This document shows positions 17,745 through 26,286 of a stretch of DNA of 64,000 bases, piece by piece. Both the position numbers and the translations under genes were made by a program. The number at the start of each line of letters is the position of its first letter. The stretch's first letter is position 1. The DNA comes from Myxococcales bacterium (lineage in GTDB: Bacteria; Myxococcota_A; Polyangia; Polyangiales; Ga0077539), in contig JAEUKI010000087.1 in assembly GCA_016793325.1 (NCBI GenBank), forward strand, positions 52,189 to 116,188. Reading direction: 5' to 3'. The notes below the pieces were generated by a model. The model was not told the origin of the DNA and did no database searches. It was given only the letters and a program-made list of their open reading frames with translations.

Positions 17745-18104
17745 ATGGCTAACCAATCGGCGCAGCTCGACGGCGTGTTTCACGCGCTCTCGGACCCCAC
17801 GAGGCGCGCGGTGCTGCAGCGGCTGGGCAAGGGGGCGGCGCCGGTGAGCGAGCTCGCGGAGCCGTTCGAGATGGCGCTGCCCTCGTTGATCAAGCACCTC
17901 AAGGTGCTCGAAGACGCGGGCCTCGTGAAGTCCGAGAAGGAGGGGCGGGTTCGGACGTACGAGCTCGTTCCGAAGAAGTTCGCGACGGCAGAGCGTTGGT
18001 TGAGCGATCAGCGCGCGCTGTGGGAGAGCCGGCTCGATCGGCTCGACACGTACCTGCACGCGCTCGAAGCCGAGGAGCAAACGAAGGCCAAGCGTCGCAG
18101 CTGA
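17745..18104 (+). CDS. ArsR/SmtB-family transcriptional regulator
   Basis: The 119-residue protein is an almost pure winged helix-turn-helix: LDGVFHALSDPTRRAVLQRL, PVSELAEPFEMALPSLIKHLKVLEDAGLVKSEKEGR and RTYELVPKKFATAERWL. It belongs to the metal-independent branch usually paired with SRPBCC (AHSA1) genes; no ELCVCDL-type cysteine metal site is present. The SRPBCC gene follows 190 bp downstream. An inverted repeat lies just upstream of its start and probably serves as its own operator. Confidence 0.93.
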   Translation: MANQSAQLDGVFHALSDPTRRAVLQRLGKGAAPVSELAEPFEMALPSLIKHLKVLEDAGLVKSEKEGRVRTYELVPKKFATAERWLSDQRALWESRLDRLDTYLHALEAEEQTKAKRRS

Positions 18105-18207
18105 ACGGAGGCCGCGCTGGTCGCTTCGCGCGTCGCGGCGGGCAGCGTCGGTTCGCTTCGGGTCGAGCGTCGCCGACGCCCCGTCGCGGCTGTGTGAAGC
18201 GGCGCTC

Positions 18208-18227
18208 GAATACTGGGTTGTGTATTC
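18208..18227. promoter_or_regulatory. Second operator-like inverted repeat before SRPBCC gene
   Basis: GAATAC at 18208-18213 and GTATTC at 18222-18227 are perfect inverted arms around an 8 bp spacer, the same geometry as the repeat upstream of the ArsR-type gene although the arm sequence differs. It is ~65 bp upstream of the SRPBCC start and could be a second control site. Confidence 0.4.
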
Positions 18228-18293
18228 AATTCGCCTGCCTGATCGCAGGTTGAAATCGACTCGCATCGCATCGCGCGAGAGGAGACATGTACC

Positions 18294-18803
18294 ATGATCA
18301 TCGATCCCAAGCTCGACCTCGTCTTCGAACGCACGATCGACGTGCGCCCTTCGCTCGTCTGGATCGCCTGGACGCAGCCAGAGCACCTGAAGCGCTGGTT
18401 CACGCCCGCGCCGTGGAAGACAGTCGGCTGCGAGATCGACCTCCGGCCGGGGGGCCGGTTTCGCACTGTCATGCAATCACCCGAAGGCGAAGACCACCAC
18501 AACGTCGGCGCGTACCTCGAGGTCGTCCCCGAGTCGCGCTTGGTGTGGACCAACGCTGTCATCGACGATTTTCGTCCGAGCGCGCACAGCGCCGAGCAGG
18601 GCTTTCGATTCACGGCGCACGTGCTCATCGAGCCCGCCGGCACGCGAACCAAGTACACCGCGGTCGTCATGCACGCGGACCCGGAAGCGCGCGCCAAGCA
18701 CGAAGCGATGGGCTTTTTCGACGGCTGGGGCGCGGCGTGCGATCAGCTCGTAGCGCACATGAGCAGCGCGGGCCTCGGAGAGCCGGGCGCGTCGCGAACT
18801 TGA
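18294..18803 (+). CDS. SRPBCC / AHSA1-like (START-fold) protein
   Basis: The 169-residue protein contains LVFERTIDVRPSLVWIAWTQPEHLKRWFTPAPW near the start, the classic AHSA1-like motif, followed by EIDLRPGGRFRTVMQSPEG and a C-terminal helix FFDGWGAACDQLVAHM. The fold forms a hydrophobic ligand pocket. A good ribosome site (gagaggagac) precedes the ATG at 18294. It follows the ArsR-type gene and precedes a PhnB-like VOC gene by 43 bp, a common three-gene arrangement. The ligand is unknown; the arrangement suggests ArsR-controlled detoxification or small-molecule sensing. Confidence 0.92.
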   Translation: MIIDPKLDLVFERTIDVRPSLVWIAWTQPEHLKRWFTPAPWKTVGCEIDLRPGGRFRTVMQSPEGEDHHNVGAYLEVVPESRLVWTNAVIDDFRPSAHSAEQGFRFTAHVLIEPAGTRTKYTAVVMHADPEARAKHEAMGFFDGWGAACDQLVAHMSSAGLGEPGASRT

Positions 18804-18846
18804 AATAACAACCACGTAATCAAAAAGGGCTACACGGAGAGCAGCG

Positions 18847-19284
18847 ATGGCACGCACGACGACGTACTTGAATTTCGCGGGCAACACGGAGCAGGCGTTC
18901 GAGTTCTATCGAGCCGTCTTTCAGACGGAGTACAGCGCGCCGATTTCGCGGATGGGAGAGGTTCCCTCGGGGCCAGGCGCGCCGGCGATGTCCGAGGAGG
19001 ACAAGCGCGCGGTCCTGCACGTGGCGCTGCCGATCCTCGGCGGACACGTGCTGATGGGCACTGACGCGCTCGAGTCGATGGGGCACAAGCTCGTGGAGGG
19101 CAACAATTTCGCGCTGAATCTACAGCCCGACACGCGCGCCGAAACCGAGCGACTCTTCAACGCGCTCAGCGAAGGAGCGACCGAGGTGATGGCGTTGCGC
19201 GAGCAGTTCTGGGGCGCGTATTTCGGGTCGCTGAGGGACAAGTTCGGCGTTCGCTGGATGTTCAACTGCGAAGCGAAGGCGTAG
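18847..19284 (+). CDS. PhnB/YjdN-like VOC-fold protein
   Basis: The 145-residue protein begins ARTTTYLNFAGNTEQAFEFYRAVF and contains HVLMGTDALESMGHKL and FWGAYFGSLRDKFGVRWMFNCE, the pattern of the PhnB/YjdN branch (3-demethylubiquinone-9 methyltransferase-like VOC fold). These proteins are not methyltransferases despite the historic name. It is the third gene of the ArsR, SRPBCC and VOC set, all on the plus strand. Confidence 0.92.
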   Translation: MARTTTYLNFAGNTEQAFEFYRAVFQTEYSAPISRMGEVPSGPGAPAMSEEDKRAVLHVALPILGGHVLMGTDALESMGHKLVEGNNFALNLQPDTRAETERLFNALSEGATEVMALREQFWGAYFGSLRDKFGVRWMFNCEAKA

Positions 19285-19324
19285 TCGTCTCGCTCGGCGT
19301 CGCGTCGCGCTCGCGACGAGGCGA

Positions 19325-20233
19325 TCACCGAGCGCCGCGCGTCGGCTTCTCGATGAGCGGCCTCGCGCGCGCGGACAGTCCCCGTCGCTCGAGCGCGTGA
19401 TACATCGAGGTGGGCGTTCGGTAGCCGAGCCACCGCGCGAGGTCCGACGAGGACCGTCGACCCGTCGGCAAGAGGCTCCACGCGAGCTCGGCGCGCAGCG
19501 TCGCGAGGTACGAACGCCAGCCGTCGAATCCCGGGTGATATCGGGCGAAATACGCTCCTGCGAGCTCGGACGCTCGGCGCTCGTCGAGGCCGAGCGCTCG
19601 GGCGAGGTCGTCGATTCCTGGGTGTGTCGAGAGCGTCGCCGCGAGCGCGGTGACCACTTCGCTCAAGCGCGCGACGGCGGGCGGCGGCGCGACCTCGGCG
19701 CACGCGCGAACGAGCGGGACATCGAGCCCGCGCACGCCGAGCGCGTCGACCGCGTCCTCGATGGCGCACTGTCGCGCTGGGCCCAGCTGGCCGTCGGCGT
19801 CGACGGCGTCTGCGCATCGAACGAGGCGCGCGATCGTGGCCGCGTCGAGGCGTGTGGAGCGCGCGAGGCTCGTCTCCGAGCCGTCCTCGAAGACGAACTG
19901 GAGCAACCGAACGTCGGCGCTCGTCGCGACGAGGCGCGACGTCGCGTCGGTTCCCACGAGTGTTTCTCCGCGTCGAACGATGTGCGCATTGGTTTGATGC
20001 TCGACGTAGGCCTCTCCCTCGAGGACGACCCACACCCAGCCGCGACCGCGCGGCGACTGTCCGCCGCCGAGCTCCATCGTTCCCATCCCGCGGGTGCGCG
20101 AGTGCGCGATCACGAGCCGCTCGTGGCGCAGCACTGCGTGGCGCATCGAGAGCGTGTCGTCGAGCCTCCAGAGCTGACGGGTGAGCAGCACGCGCTCGAG
20201 TGTGTCGCCGCTCGGGAAAAGAGCAATGGCCAC
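19325..20233 (-). CDS. AraC-type transcriptional regulator
   Basis: The 302-residue protein has an N-terminal cupin-like sensor (VWVVLEGEAYVEHQTNAHIVRRGETLVGT) and a C-terminal double helix-turn-helix at about residues 195-290. The latter includes HPGIDDLARALGLDERRASELAGAYFARYHPGFDGWRSYLATLRAELAWSLL and SSSDLARWLGYRTPTSMYHAL. It is convergent with the VOC gene and divergent from the peptidase-like lipoprotein gene, whose start is only 29 bp away, so it may control that gene through the shared promoter region. Confidence 0.85.
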   Translation of the reverse strand: MAIALFPSGDTLERVLLTRQLWRLDDTLSMRHAVLRHERLVIAHSRTRGMGTMELGGGQSPRGRGWVWVVLEGEAYVEHQTNAHIVRRGETLVGTDATSRLVATSADVRLLQFVFEDGSETSLARSTRLDAATIARLVRCADAVDADGQLGPARQCAIEDAVDALGVRGLDVPLVRACAEVAPPPAVARLSEVVTALAATLSTHPGIDDLARALGLDERRASELAGAYFARYHPGFDGWRSYLATLRAELAWSLLPTGRRSSSDLARWLGYRTPTSMYHALERRGLSARARPLIEKPTRGAR

Positions 20234-20262
20234 ACGCCGCTCGGTCTCGCATGGATCACGCG

Positions 20263-21783
20263 ATGACGATCCAAGCTCGCGCGTCCGTCGCGTTTGCGCT
20301 CTCGATGGCCGTCGCGATCGGCGCCTGTTCGACGCCGATGGCGCCGCCGAGCTCCGCGCCCGACGCGGCCGTGGACACGGGGACGCCGCCGCTCGAAACG
20401 CTCTCGTGGCAACCGTGCGAGAGCGAGGCGAGCTCTTCTGCGGCGAGCCAAGAATGCACCACGATGCTGAGGCCTACGGGTCCTGCACCATCGGACGCGA
20501 CGCCGATTTCGATCGCGATCCGGCGATGGCGGCCGACGTCGGCGCGGGCGGCGCTCGTGATGGTCAACGGAGGGCCGGGTCTTTCGTCGCGCAGCTTCGA
20601 GTTTGCCGCTGCGCGCCTGGCCGACCGCGGAATCGCTGTGCACCTCGTCGACCTTCGCGGGACCGGCGCGTCCACAAAGATCGAGTGCCCCGCGGCGCTG
20701 CGGACGCCAGCGAGCTGCCTCGACGCGCTCGCGCGCAACGAAGCGCTCGCGCGAAACCTCACGACGACGCGATCCGCCGAAGACCTCGTCGCGCTCGCTG
20801 CGGCGCTCCGGCCCACGTTTTCAAGGATCGTCCTCCTTGGTCAGTCGTACGGCTCGCTCGTCGGGCAGCGCGTCGCTCAGCTCGCTCCCACGGCGTTCGA
20901 TGGGCTGCTGCTCGACGGTCCGTTCGACCCTGTCGCGGCGACGGTGTCCGACCTCGACTTCGTCGCGGCGCGCACGGTCGAGGGCGTTCTCGATGCGTGC
21001 GCCGCCCGCCCGCGCTGCGCGTCGCGCTTCGAGCAGGCTCCGCGCGAGTCGCTTCGCTCGACGCTCGCGAGGATGGACGGCGGCCACTGCGCGAGGCTCG
21101 CCGCGATCGTCGGTGCCCCGGGACGCGCCGCGCTGCAGCGCTTGCTCGGGCTGTTCGTCGGAATGGTCGGCGCGCCGAGCTACGTCCCGGCGATCGTCTC
21201 GCGCGCGGCTCGGTGCTCGGAGGCGGACGTGCAGGCGCTCGGCGCGGCGTTTCGTTCGGTCGTGGGCGCGGGCGCGGGGCTCGAACAAGAGCCGCTGACG
21301 GCGCTGCACATCATTCGTTCCGAGCTGTGGCCCGATCCCGCGGCGGTCCAGACGCTCCGCGCGGGGCTCGCGGACGCGAGCGCGCAACGAGGCATCCTCG
21401 ACACGTTCGGGCGGGAGCTTCCCGCGCAATGGCCGCTCGCTGCGCGAGACGAGCTGCACGGCCGCGACGCGTCGTCCGCGCCGGAGACGCTCTTGCTCGT
21501 CGGCGAGTTCGACGCGAGCACGCCGGCCTCGGGCGCGGCGCGCGTCGCACGCGCGTTGGGAGGAGAGCTCGTCGTGGTGCCCGGGGCGGTTCACGGGCTC
21601 GCGGTTCCGCTGCTCACGATCGAACCGCGGGTGCCGCACCCGTGCATCGAGTCGCTCGTGCGAGCGTTCGTGCTGCGAGAGCCCAGAGATACGCGCTGCA
21701 TCGACGCGGTCGCGCCGCTCGATTTCGACGGAACTCCCGAGGGCGCAGCGTCGTTCTTTCGAACGACCAACGCGTGGGACTGA
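20263..21783 (+). CDS. Tripeptidyl-aminopeptidase-like alpha/beta hydrolase lipoprotein
   Basis: The 506-residue protein has lipobox AIGAC (Cys22) and a short Pro/Ala linker. The catalytic domain has the oxyanion motif VMVNGGPGLSSRS (GGPG at 103-106), LVDLRGTGAST, the nucleophile elbow LLGQSYGSL (Ser195), a late acid in LVGEFDAST and histidine in GAVHGL, matching the tripeptidyl aminopeptidase/proline iminopeptidase type of S33 hydrolases with a TAP-like C-terminus. The ATG at 20263 fits the leader best; an ATG at 20251 adds four residues. It probably trims peptides outside the inner membrane. Confidence 0.86.
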   Translation: MTIQARASVAFALSMAVAIGACSTPMAPPSSAPDAAVDTGTPPLETLSWQPCESEASSSAASQECTTMLRPTGPAPSDATPISIAIRRWRPTSARAALVMVNGGPGLSSRSFEFAAARLADRGIAVHLVDLRGTGASTKIECPAALRTPASCLDALARNEALARNLTTTRSAEDLVALAAALRPTFSRIVLLGQSYGSLVGQRVAQLAPTAFDGLLLDGPFDPVAATVSDLDFVAARTVEGVLDACAARPRCASRFEQAPRESLRSTLARMDGGHCARLAAIVGAPGRAALQRLLGLFVGMVGAPSYVPAIVSRAARCSEADVQALGAAFRSVVGAGAGLEQEPLTALHIIRSELWPDPAAVQTLRAGLADASAQRGILDTFGRELPAQWPLAARDELHGRDASSAPETLLLVGEFDASTPASGAARVARALGGELVVVPGAVHGLAVPLLTIEPRVPHPCIESLVRAFVLREPRDTRCIDAVAPLDFDGTPEGAASFFRTTNAWD

Positions 21784-21957
21784 GCGCGCGATCGTCGGTC
21801 CGCGCGGCGCTCGACGCGCATGAATTCGTGGGCTGGCCGATGCGCTCGAAGGTGCGACTGACGCAACACGAAGTGCCACGCCAGCGAGCGAATGGTCCGA
21901 GCGAGCGACGGTTCGCGACTTCGAACGCGACGCCTGCCTCGCGCATCGGACTCGGGC

Positions 21958-22332
21958 ATGGATCGTCGCGGGCGGATGGCGGCTTGGTTTTGTGTGTGGC
22001 TTTCGATCGCGGCCTGCGGCGGCTGCGCTGGCGGCCGACCTCCGGTGGGCGTTCCTCCAGGGCCACTGGGCGCCGAGCCGTTCATCGTGGTGCTCGGGCA
22101 GGTGAATCGGCCCGACAGTGTTCCGTCGAGCGCGGCGCGGTCGCTGTGCGAGCTCGTCGCGCGGACGGGGGGCCTCACGCCGCTCGCGTGCCGGAGGGTG
22201 GTCGTCGATCGCAGGGTTGCAGGTCGACGTCAGCGATGGGCGTTCGAGGTCGACGATCTTCGCGACGGGGGAGGGTGCGGCGTGATGCTCTGGCCCGGCG
22301 ACTCTGTGCTCGTCGGAAACTGCGGCGAGTGA
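21958..22332 (+). CDS. Small SLBB-domain-like lipoprotein
   Basis: The 124-residue lipoprotein has a lipobox ending at Cys20 (SIAAC). The mature part reads FIVVLGQVNRPDSVPSSAARS, then a helix LCELVARTGGLTPLACRR and an end with DDLRDGGGCGVMLWPGDSVLVG. That is the order of a soluble-ligand-binding beta-grasp (SLBB) domain as found in Wza-type polysaccharide export lipoproteins. It is much shorter than Wza, with only one SLBB unit and no export-barrel part, so it is more likely an accessory or sugar-binding protein. Confidence 0.65.
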   Translation: MDRRGRMAAWFCVWLSIAACGGCAGGRPPVGVPPGPLGAEPFIVVLGQVNRPDSVPSSAARSLCELVARTGGLTPLACRRVVVDRRVAGRRQRWAFEVDDLRDGGGCGVMLWPGDSVLVGNCGE

Positions 22333-22537
22333 GCGCGATCGGCGCGAGCCAGGGCGTGATCGCGCTGGAATTTCTCGGCGTGTCGTTCTGCCAGCGCATG
22401 CGCATGGGCGCCGTGATTCGACCAGAGCCCATGCACTCGTTGCATGCGCACTCGATGGGCTCGGTGAGCACTTCTGCGGCGTCCGGGCGCTCTGGCCCGT
22501 GACGGCCGGTTGGCTCGGATTGGCGTACTCGATTGCG

Positions 22538-23938
22538 TCACAGCCTCGACGCGATCCAGACGCTCATCCACTGGCGCGTCGAGTCGATCGTCGCGGGCGT
22601 GCTCCAGCGAAACGCGGCCTCGTCCGTGAGTCGCGTGTGTCGCAGGTGGCGGGTCGCGCCGTCGACGTAGACGAGCTCGAGCAGCGCGCTCGCGTTTGCG
22701 CCGCGGGTGAGCGCGAACGGGCTCGCCTGCGGGATGCTCGAGACGCCCGACACCGCACGAAACGGGCTCCACGAAGCGCCGTCGTAGAAGCCCACGGACA
22801 CGGCGCGCGTCGACGTGAGATAGCCGAGCGCGACGCGTCCGTCGCGAAGCGCGGTCAGCACCATCGGCGACGAGACGCCCGTCGTTTGCACGACGTCGTT
22901 CGCGAGCGTGTTGACGGTCGTCCAAGCGCCCGCGCGAAACGTTGACCACGCGATTCGTGCGGTGGATCGCGGCTCGCCTGCGACGACGAAGGCCGCGACG
23001 ACCTCGTCGACGCCGACCCTTTGCGTCGCGACGACCGCGGGCGACGCCGAGTCGACCGCGGGAACCGTCGCTCCGCTCACCGTGGCCAGCGCGCTCCACG
23101 CGTCGCCCGCCCCGAGCATCCATCGATAGCCGCCACGCAAATCGCCGTCGATCACGAGCTGCCGCCCGCTCGAGGTCACCGCGAGCGCAGGAATGCCACG
23201 ATTGTCGCCGAGCAGCTCGCGCGCCGAGCCGAGCTCCCACGCCGATCGCGCGCTCGAGAACGAGTCGACGCGAAGGTTGCTCGTGCCCATGCCGCTCTGT
23301 CGAACGTACGCCGCGCCGCTGGCTGTCGCCTGCGGGACGCTGACGAAGCTCGAGACGGTTCCGCCCGTTGCGGTCATCGCGCCCCAGCGACCCGCGGACC
23401 ACACCGCGCTGTACGGCAGCGCTCCGCCGTTGCCTCGAACGATCGCGAGGCCGCGGCCGTCGTTCATCACGGTGACGCCACCTCCGCCGGGCGAATAGCA
23501 GTCGCTGCCGGTCAGCGCGACGAGCGCGGCCCAAGTTCCTCGATCGAACGAGCTTCCGAAGGCAGGCATCGCCGAGTTGACCGTCGCGCCGACGAGGAGC
23601 ATCGGCATCGGGATCGCGGCGTCCGGAGCGACATCAGCGGTTGCATCGGGCGTCGCGTCGGGGGCGCTCTCGTCCGCAGCATCGATCGCCTAGGGGACGT
23701 CCTGCGTGTCTTCGACGCTCGGCGTGTCGAACGGCACATCGCTCGGCGCGTCGAACGGCACGTCGCTCGGAGCGTCGAGCGGCGCGTCAATGGCGCTGTC
23801 CGTTGCTGCCTCGACCGCAGCGTCGGCGACGTCCCTCGCGCTGTCGGGCGCGACGTTTCCGCCCGTCGAACACGCGCCGCACAGGACAATCCAAGGAGCG
23901 CTCACCAAACCGCGGACGTGCCTTCGAGACGTAGCCAT
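22538..23938 (-). pseudogene. Lipoprotein gene interrupted by a single in-frame TAG
   Basis: The reading frame starts at 23938 with a leader and lipobox VLCGAC (Cys23), then a linker of Asp-Ala/Asp-Val repeats (APSDVPFDAPSDVPFDTPSV). It hits TAG at 23690-23692 and continues without frame change through more linker (AIDAADESAPDATPDATADV) into a 356-residue strand-rich C-terminal part with repeated GxASWSP-type turns, probably a propeller. Both sides have the same codon bias, so a single nonsense change or sequencing error is the simplest reading. If the TAG is real, only an ~82-residue lipoprotein stub is made. Downstream ATGs near 23608 cannot restore a leader. Confidence 0.75.
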
Positions 23939-24197
23939 TGCGATCTCATACCGCAGAGCGCCCTGCGCCGTCGCGGCCTCCAAGCGCTCACCCCCCCTTC
24001 GGTCTCGACGTTGAACAGCGTGACGTCGCCGTCTCGTCCTGCGCGTCGCCTACGAGGCAGTCGTCGAACATTCGGCGCTCGCCGATCGCGTCGAGTTGTC
24101 GGTCGTACCGAGCGCTCACGCACGCGCGTTCGATCGCCGCGAGCTTGGTGCTGTGTTGCGCCGCGCGAGGCGCGCGCGTTGTATACACGAAGGGGCG

Positions 24198-24578
24198 ATG
24201 AGCGAGACGACAGAGGCGACGGTGGTCGAGTTCGCGCTCGGGACGACGATCGAGCGCGAGCCCGAGGCGCGCTCGGCGCTGCCCATCGTGGGCAACGGAC
24301 CACCCGGAACGTGGGTGCGTTTCGCCGATGGAACGCGCGTTCCTCTTCCCACAGATCAGATCGTGGACGTCGTCGAGCGCGACGGGTTTGCAACGGTGAG
24401 CTTCGGCGGGATGCGCTTCACCGGGATCGAAGGGACGCGCCTGCACTTTGTGCGCGAGCGCGACGTGTGGCCCGAAGCGGATCTCTCGCCCGAGCGACGC
24501 AATCGAATGACGCTCGAGCGCTCGATGGTCACCTGCGTTCGTGTCGGATCGCGCCGCGTGTGGCCGGTGTTGCACTGA
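24198..24578 (+). CDS. Hypothetical protein
   Basis: The 126-residue protein starts at the ATG at 24198 after a gaagggg ribosome site. It contains GTWVRFADGTRVPLPTDQIVDVVERDGF and FGGMRFTGIEGTRLHFVRERD, a strand-rich soluble core without signal peptide. I do not recognise a family. A longer reading from 24096 is rejected because it has poor composition and lacks a ribosome site. It appears monocistronic; an intrinsic terminator candidate follows ~225 bp downstream. Confidence 0.6.
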   Translation: MSETTEATVVEFALGTTIEREPEARSALPIVGNGPPGTWVRFADGTRVPLPTDQIVDVVERDGFATVSFGGMRFTGIEGTRLHFVRERDVWPEADLSPERRNRMTLERSMVTCVRVGSRRVWPVLH

Positions 24579-24997
24579 AGCGCGGCTTTTTCAGCGCGCG
24601 ACGGTGCGAGGGTGTCTCGCGGCCGATCGCGTCGCACGTCGTCGCGTGGGTGCGAACAGAGCGCGTTCGCCTGTGCATCACGGGCGGGATCGCCGCGGTG
24701 GTGACTGCCAGACTCCGCGGCACCGATCCGTTGACTGGGCAGTAAGCGCGACCGTCGTCGGCTCGGAGTCCGCAGAAATCGACGAACGCGAACGTCGTTG
24801 ACTACGCAATACGAGGCTCGCGTGTTGCGTTTTTCGCGCGTCGAGCGCCATGGTTCGAGATCGACTTGCCGTGCCGCAGGGCGCCGCTGACCCGCTTGGT
24901 CGCCGTCCAGGCGTCGCCTTCCGCGCGCACCGACGGACCGATCGCCCAACCTCCCGGCCGCAGGATCGCTGATCGGCGGCCAGAAATACTGAACATC
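24579..24997. other. Gene-free interval with a terminator candidate
   Basis: No ORF with convincing composition is present on either strand. The only structure noted is the hairpin with a T-run at 24804-24834. The promoter for the following small gene should lie in the last 150 bases, but none was clear. Confidence 0.5.
24804..24834 (+). terminator. Intrinsic terminator candidate
   Basis: acgcaatacg at 24804-24813 pairs with cgtgttgcgt at 24821-24830 (10 bp stem with one G-U) around a 7-base loop, and five consecutive T (24830-24834) follow. In such a GC-rich genome a T-run after a stem stands out. Confidence 0.5.
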
Positions 24998-25225
24998 ATG
25001 GTCAAGGGAAGCACCGCGTCGAACGCGAAGAGCGACACTCCCACCCGCGCCGAGTCCGAGAAGCACATCGCTTCGCTCGACCGCGTGAAAGACAAAGCGG
25101 CGCTCGAGGCGTACCTGACGAACCCGAGCAAGCGCTTGCAGGCCGCCGCCGCGTACAAGCTGGCCGAGCCGGAAGAGCGCGCGCGGCTGGTGGCAGAGAA
25201 GATCGCGAAGCGCACGGCGCGCTGA
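24998..25225 (+). CDS. Small hypothetical protein, lysine/alanine-rich
   Basis: The 75-residue protein starts at the ATG at 24998. It has a polar Ser/Thr-rich N-terminus and a long amphipathic helix-forming stretch (DRVKDKAALEAYLTNPSKRL, then AAAAYKLAEPEERARLVAEK). No signal peptide or membrane segment. The family is not recognised. Composition and codon bias favour a real gene. Confidence 0.55.
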   Translation: MVKGSTASNAKSDTPTRAESEKHIASLDRVKDKAALEAYLTNPSKRLQAAAAYKLAEPEERARLVAEKIAKRTAR

Positions 25226-25380
25226 GCGAACCACCCGCCGGGGGCGAGCGCGGCGCGGGAAGGGCGTGGGCGATGCGACCCGATCGACGATCGATCGCAA
25301 CGGGCGGGCTGCTCCGTCGAATCGAGCAGGATTGATCAAGGACGATTGGGCGCAAATCGGGCACGGTTTGCGGACCGATC

Positions 25381-26286
25381 GTGCGCCGTCCCGCGACCAC
25401 ACAGGATCATCACGAGCGCATCTTGCGCGTGCTCGGGCAGCTCTCGCGGCGGCTCGACGAGCCGGTCGACGTGAGCGACCTCGCGCGGGTCGCGTGCATT
25501 TCACCCTTTCATTTTCACAGGGTGTTTCGGGCGGTCGTCGGCGAGAGCGTGATGGAGCACGTCCGGAGGCTCAAGCTCGAGCGCGCCGCGCATCGCCTGA
25601 AGTTCAGCGATCAACCAGTGTTCGAGGTCGCCGCGAGCGCGGGATACGAGTCGCACGAGGCGTTTACGCGCGCGTTCGCGGCGCTGTTCGGCGAGAGTCC
25701 GATGTCGTTTCGTCGTCGGCATCGCTCGGTGGATGCGCCAGCGGCGCCGAGCGGCGTGCACTGGTCACCCGACTCGGACCTCAGCGCGTTTCGTGCGGCG
25801 CCGACGCAGGCGCTCGAGCTTGTCGCGATCGAGCACGAGCCGATTCGCGCGCTGTTCGTGCGACACGTCGGCAGCTACCTCGACGCGACGCCCGCGTGGA
25901 ATCGTCTCTTGGAGCACTGCGCCACCCACGGAATCGCCCCAACGAGACCCTTCGGCCTCGTGCACGATGACCCCGACGTCGTGCCAGTCGAACGGCTCCG
26001 ATACGACGCGTGTGTCGTCGTCGACGAATCCGTGTCGGGCGAGGCGGACGTAGGCGTCACGACCGTTGCGGGCGGGCGCTTCGTTTCGCTCACGCACAAG
26101 GGCCCATACGAAACACTGCCCGAGGTCTACGGCCGCATCGGCCGCGCGTTTCTGGAGGCAGACCTCGGAGAGCTCGGTCCAGGGCCCGCGGTCGAGTGGT
26201 ACCTCGACGACCTCGCGACGCCCCCCGAAGACTGCCGCACCGAAATCTGGCTCCGCGTCGAGCCCACAACGGAGGAACGATCGTGA
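25381..26286 (+). CDS. AraC-family regulator with GyrI-like effector-binding domain
   Basis: The 301-residue protein has an N-terminal AraC double helix-turn-helix at about residues 10-118. Key motifs are VDVSDLARVACISPFHFHRVFRAVVGESVMEHVRRLKLERAAHRL and VFEVAASAGYESHEAFTRAFAALFGESPMSFRR. The C-terminal half is a GyrI/SOUL-like effector-binding domain (LVAIEHEPIRALFVRHVGSY, GRFVSLTHKGPYETLPEVYGRI). This Rob/SoxS-like plus GyrI combination usually senses a small toxic or hydrophobic ligand. Its stop overlaps the GTG start of the carotenoid oxygenase gene by 4 bp, so the two are translationally coupled. Confidence 0.92.
   Translation: MRRPATTQDHHERILRVLGQLSRRLDEPVDVSDLARVACISPFHFHRVFRAVVGESVMEHVRRLKLERAAHRLKFSDQPVFEVAASAGYESHEAFTRAFAALFGESPMSFRRRHRSVDAPAAPSGVHWSPDSDLSAFRAAPTQALELVAIEHEPIRALFVRHVGSYLDATPAWNRLLEHCATHGIAPTRPFGLVHDDPDVVPVERLRYDACVVVDESVSGEADVGVTTVAGGRFVSLTHKGPYETLPEVYGRIGRAFLEADLGELGPGPAVEWYLDDLATPPEDCRTEIWLRVEPTTEERS

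Noticed and set aside
22333..22537. Minus-strand peptide with a CACNEC motif (start GTG near 22471)
   Set aside because: Composition is gene-like, but the frame overlaps the SLBB gene and a plus-strand frame shares its third codon positions; strand cannot be decided from the window.
23690..23692. TAG as a recoded amino acid (pyrrolysine or stop readthrough)
   Set aside because: It lies in a low-complexity linker where no special residue would be needed and there is no sign of recoding machinery; mutation or sequencing error is simpler.
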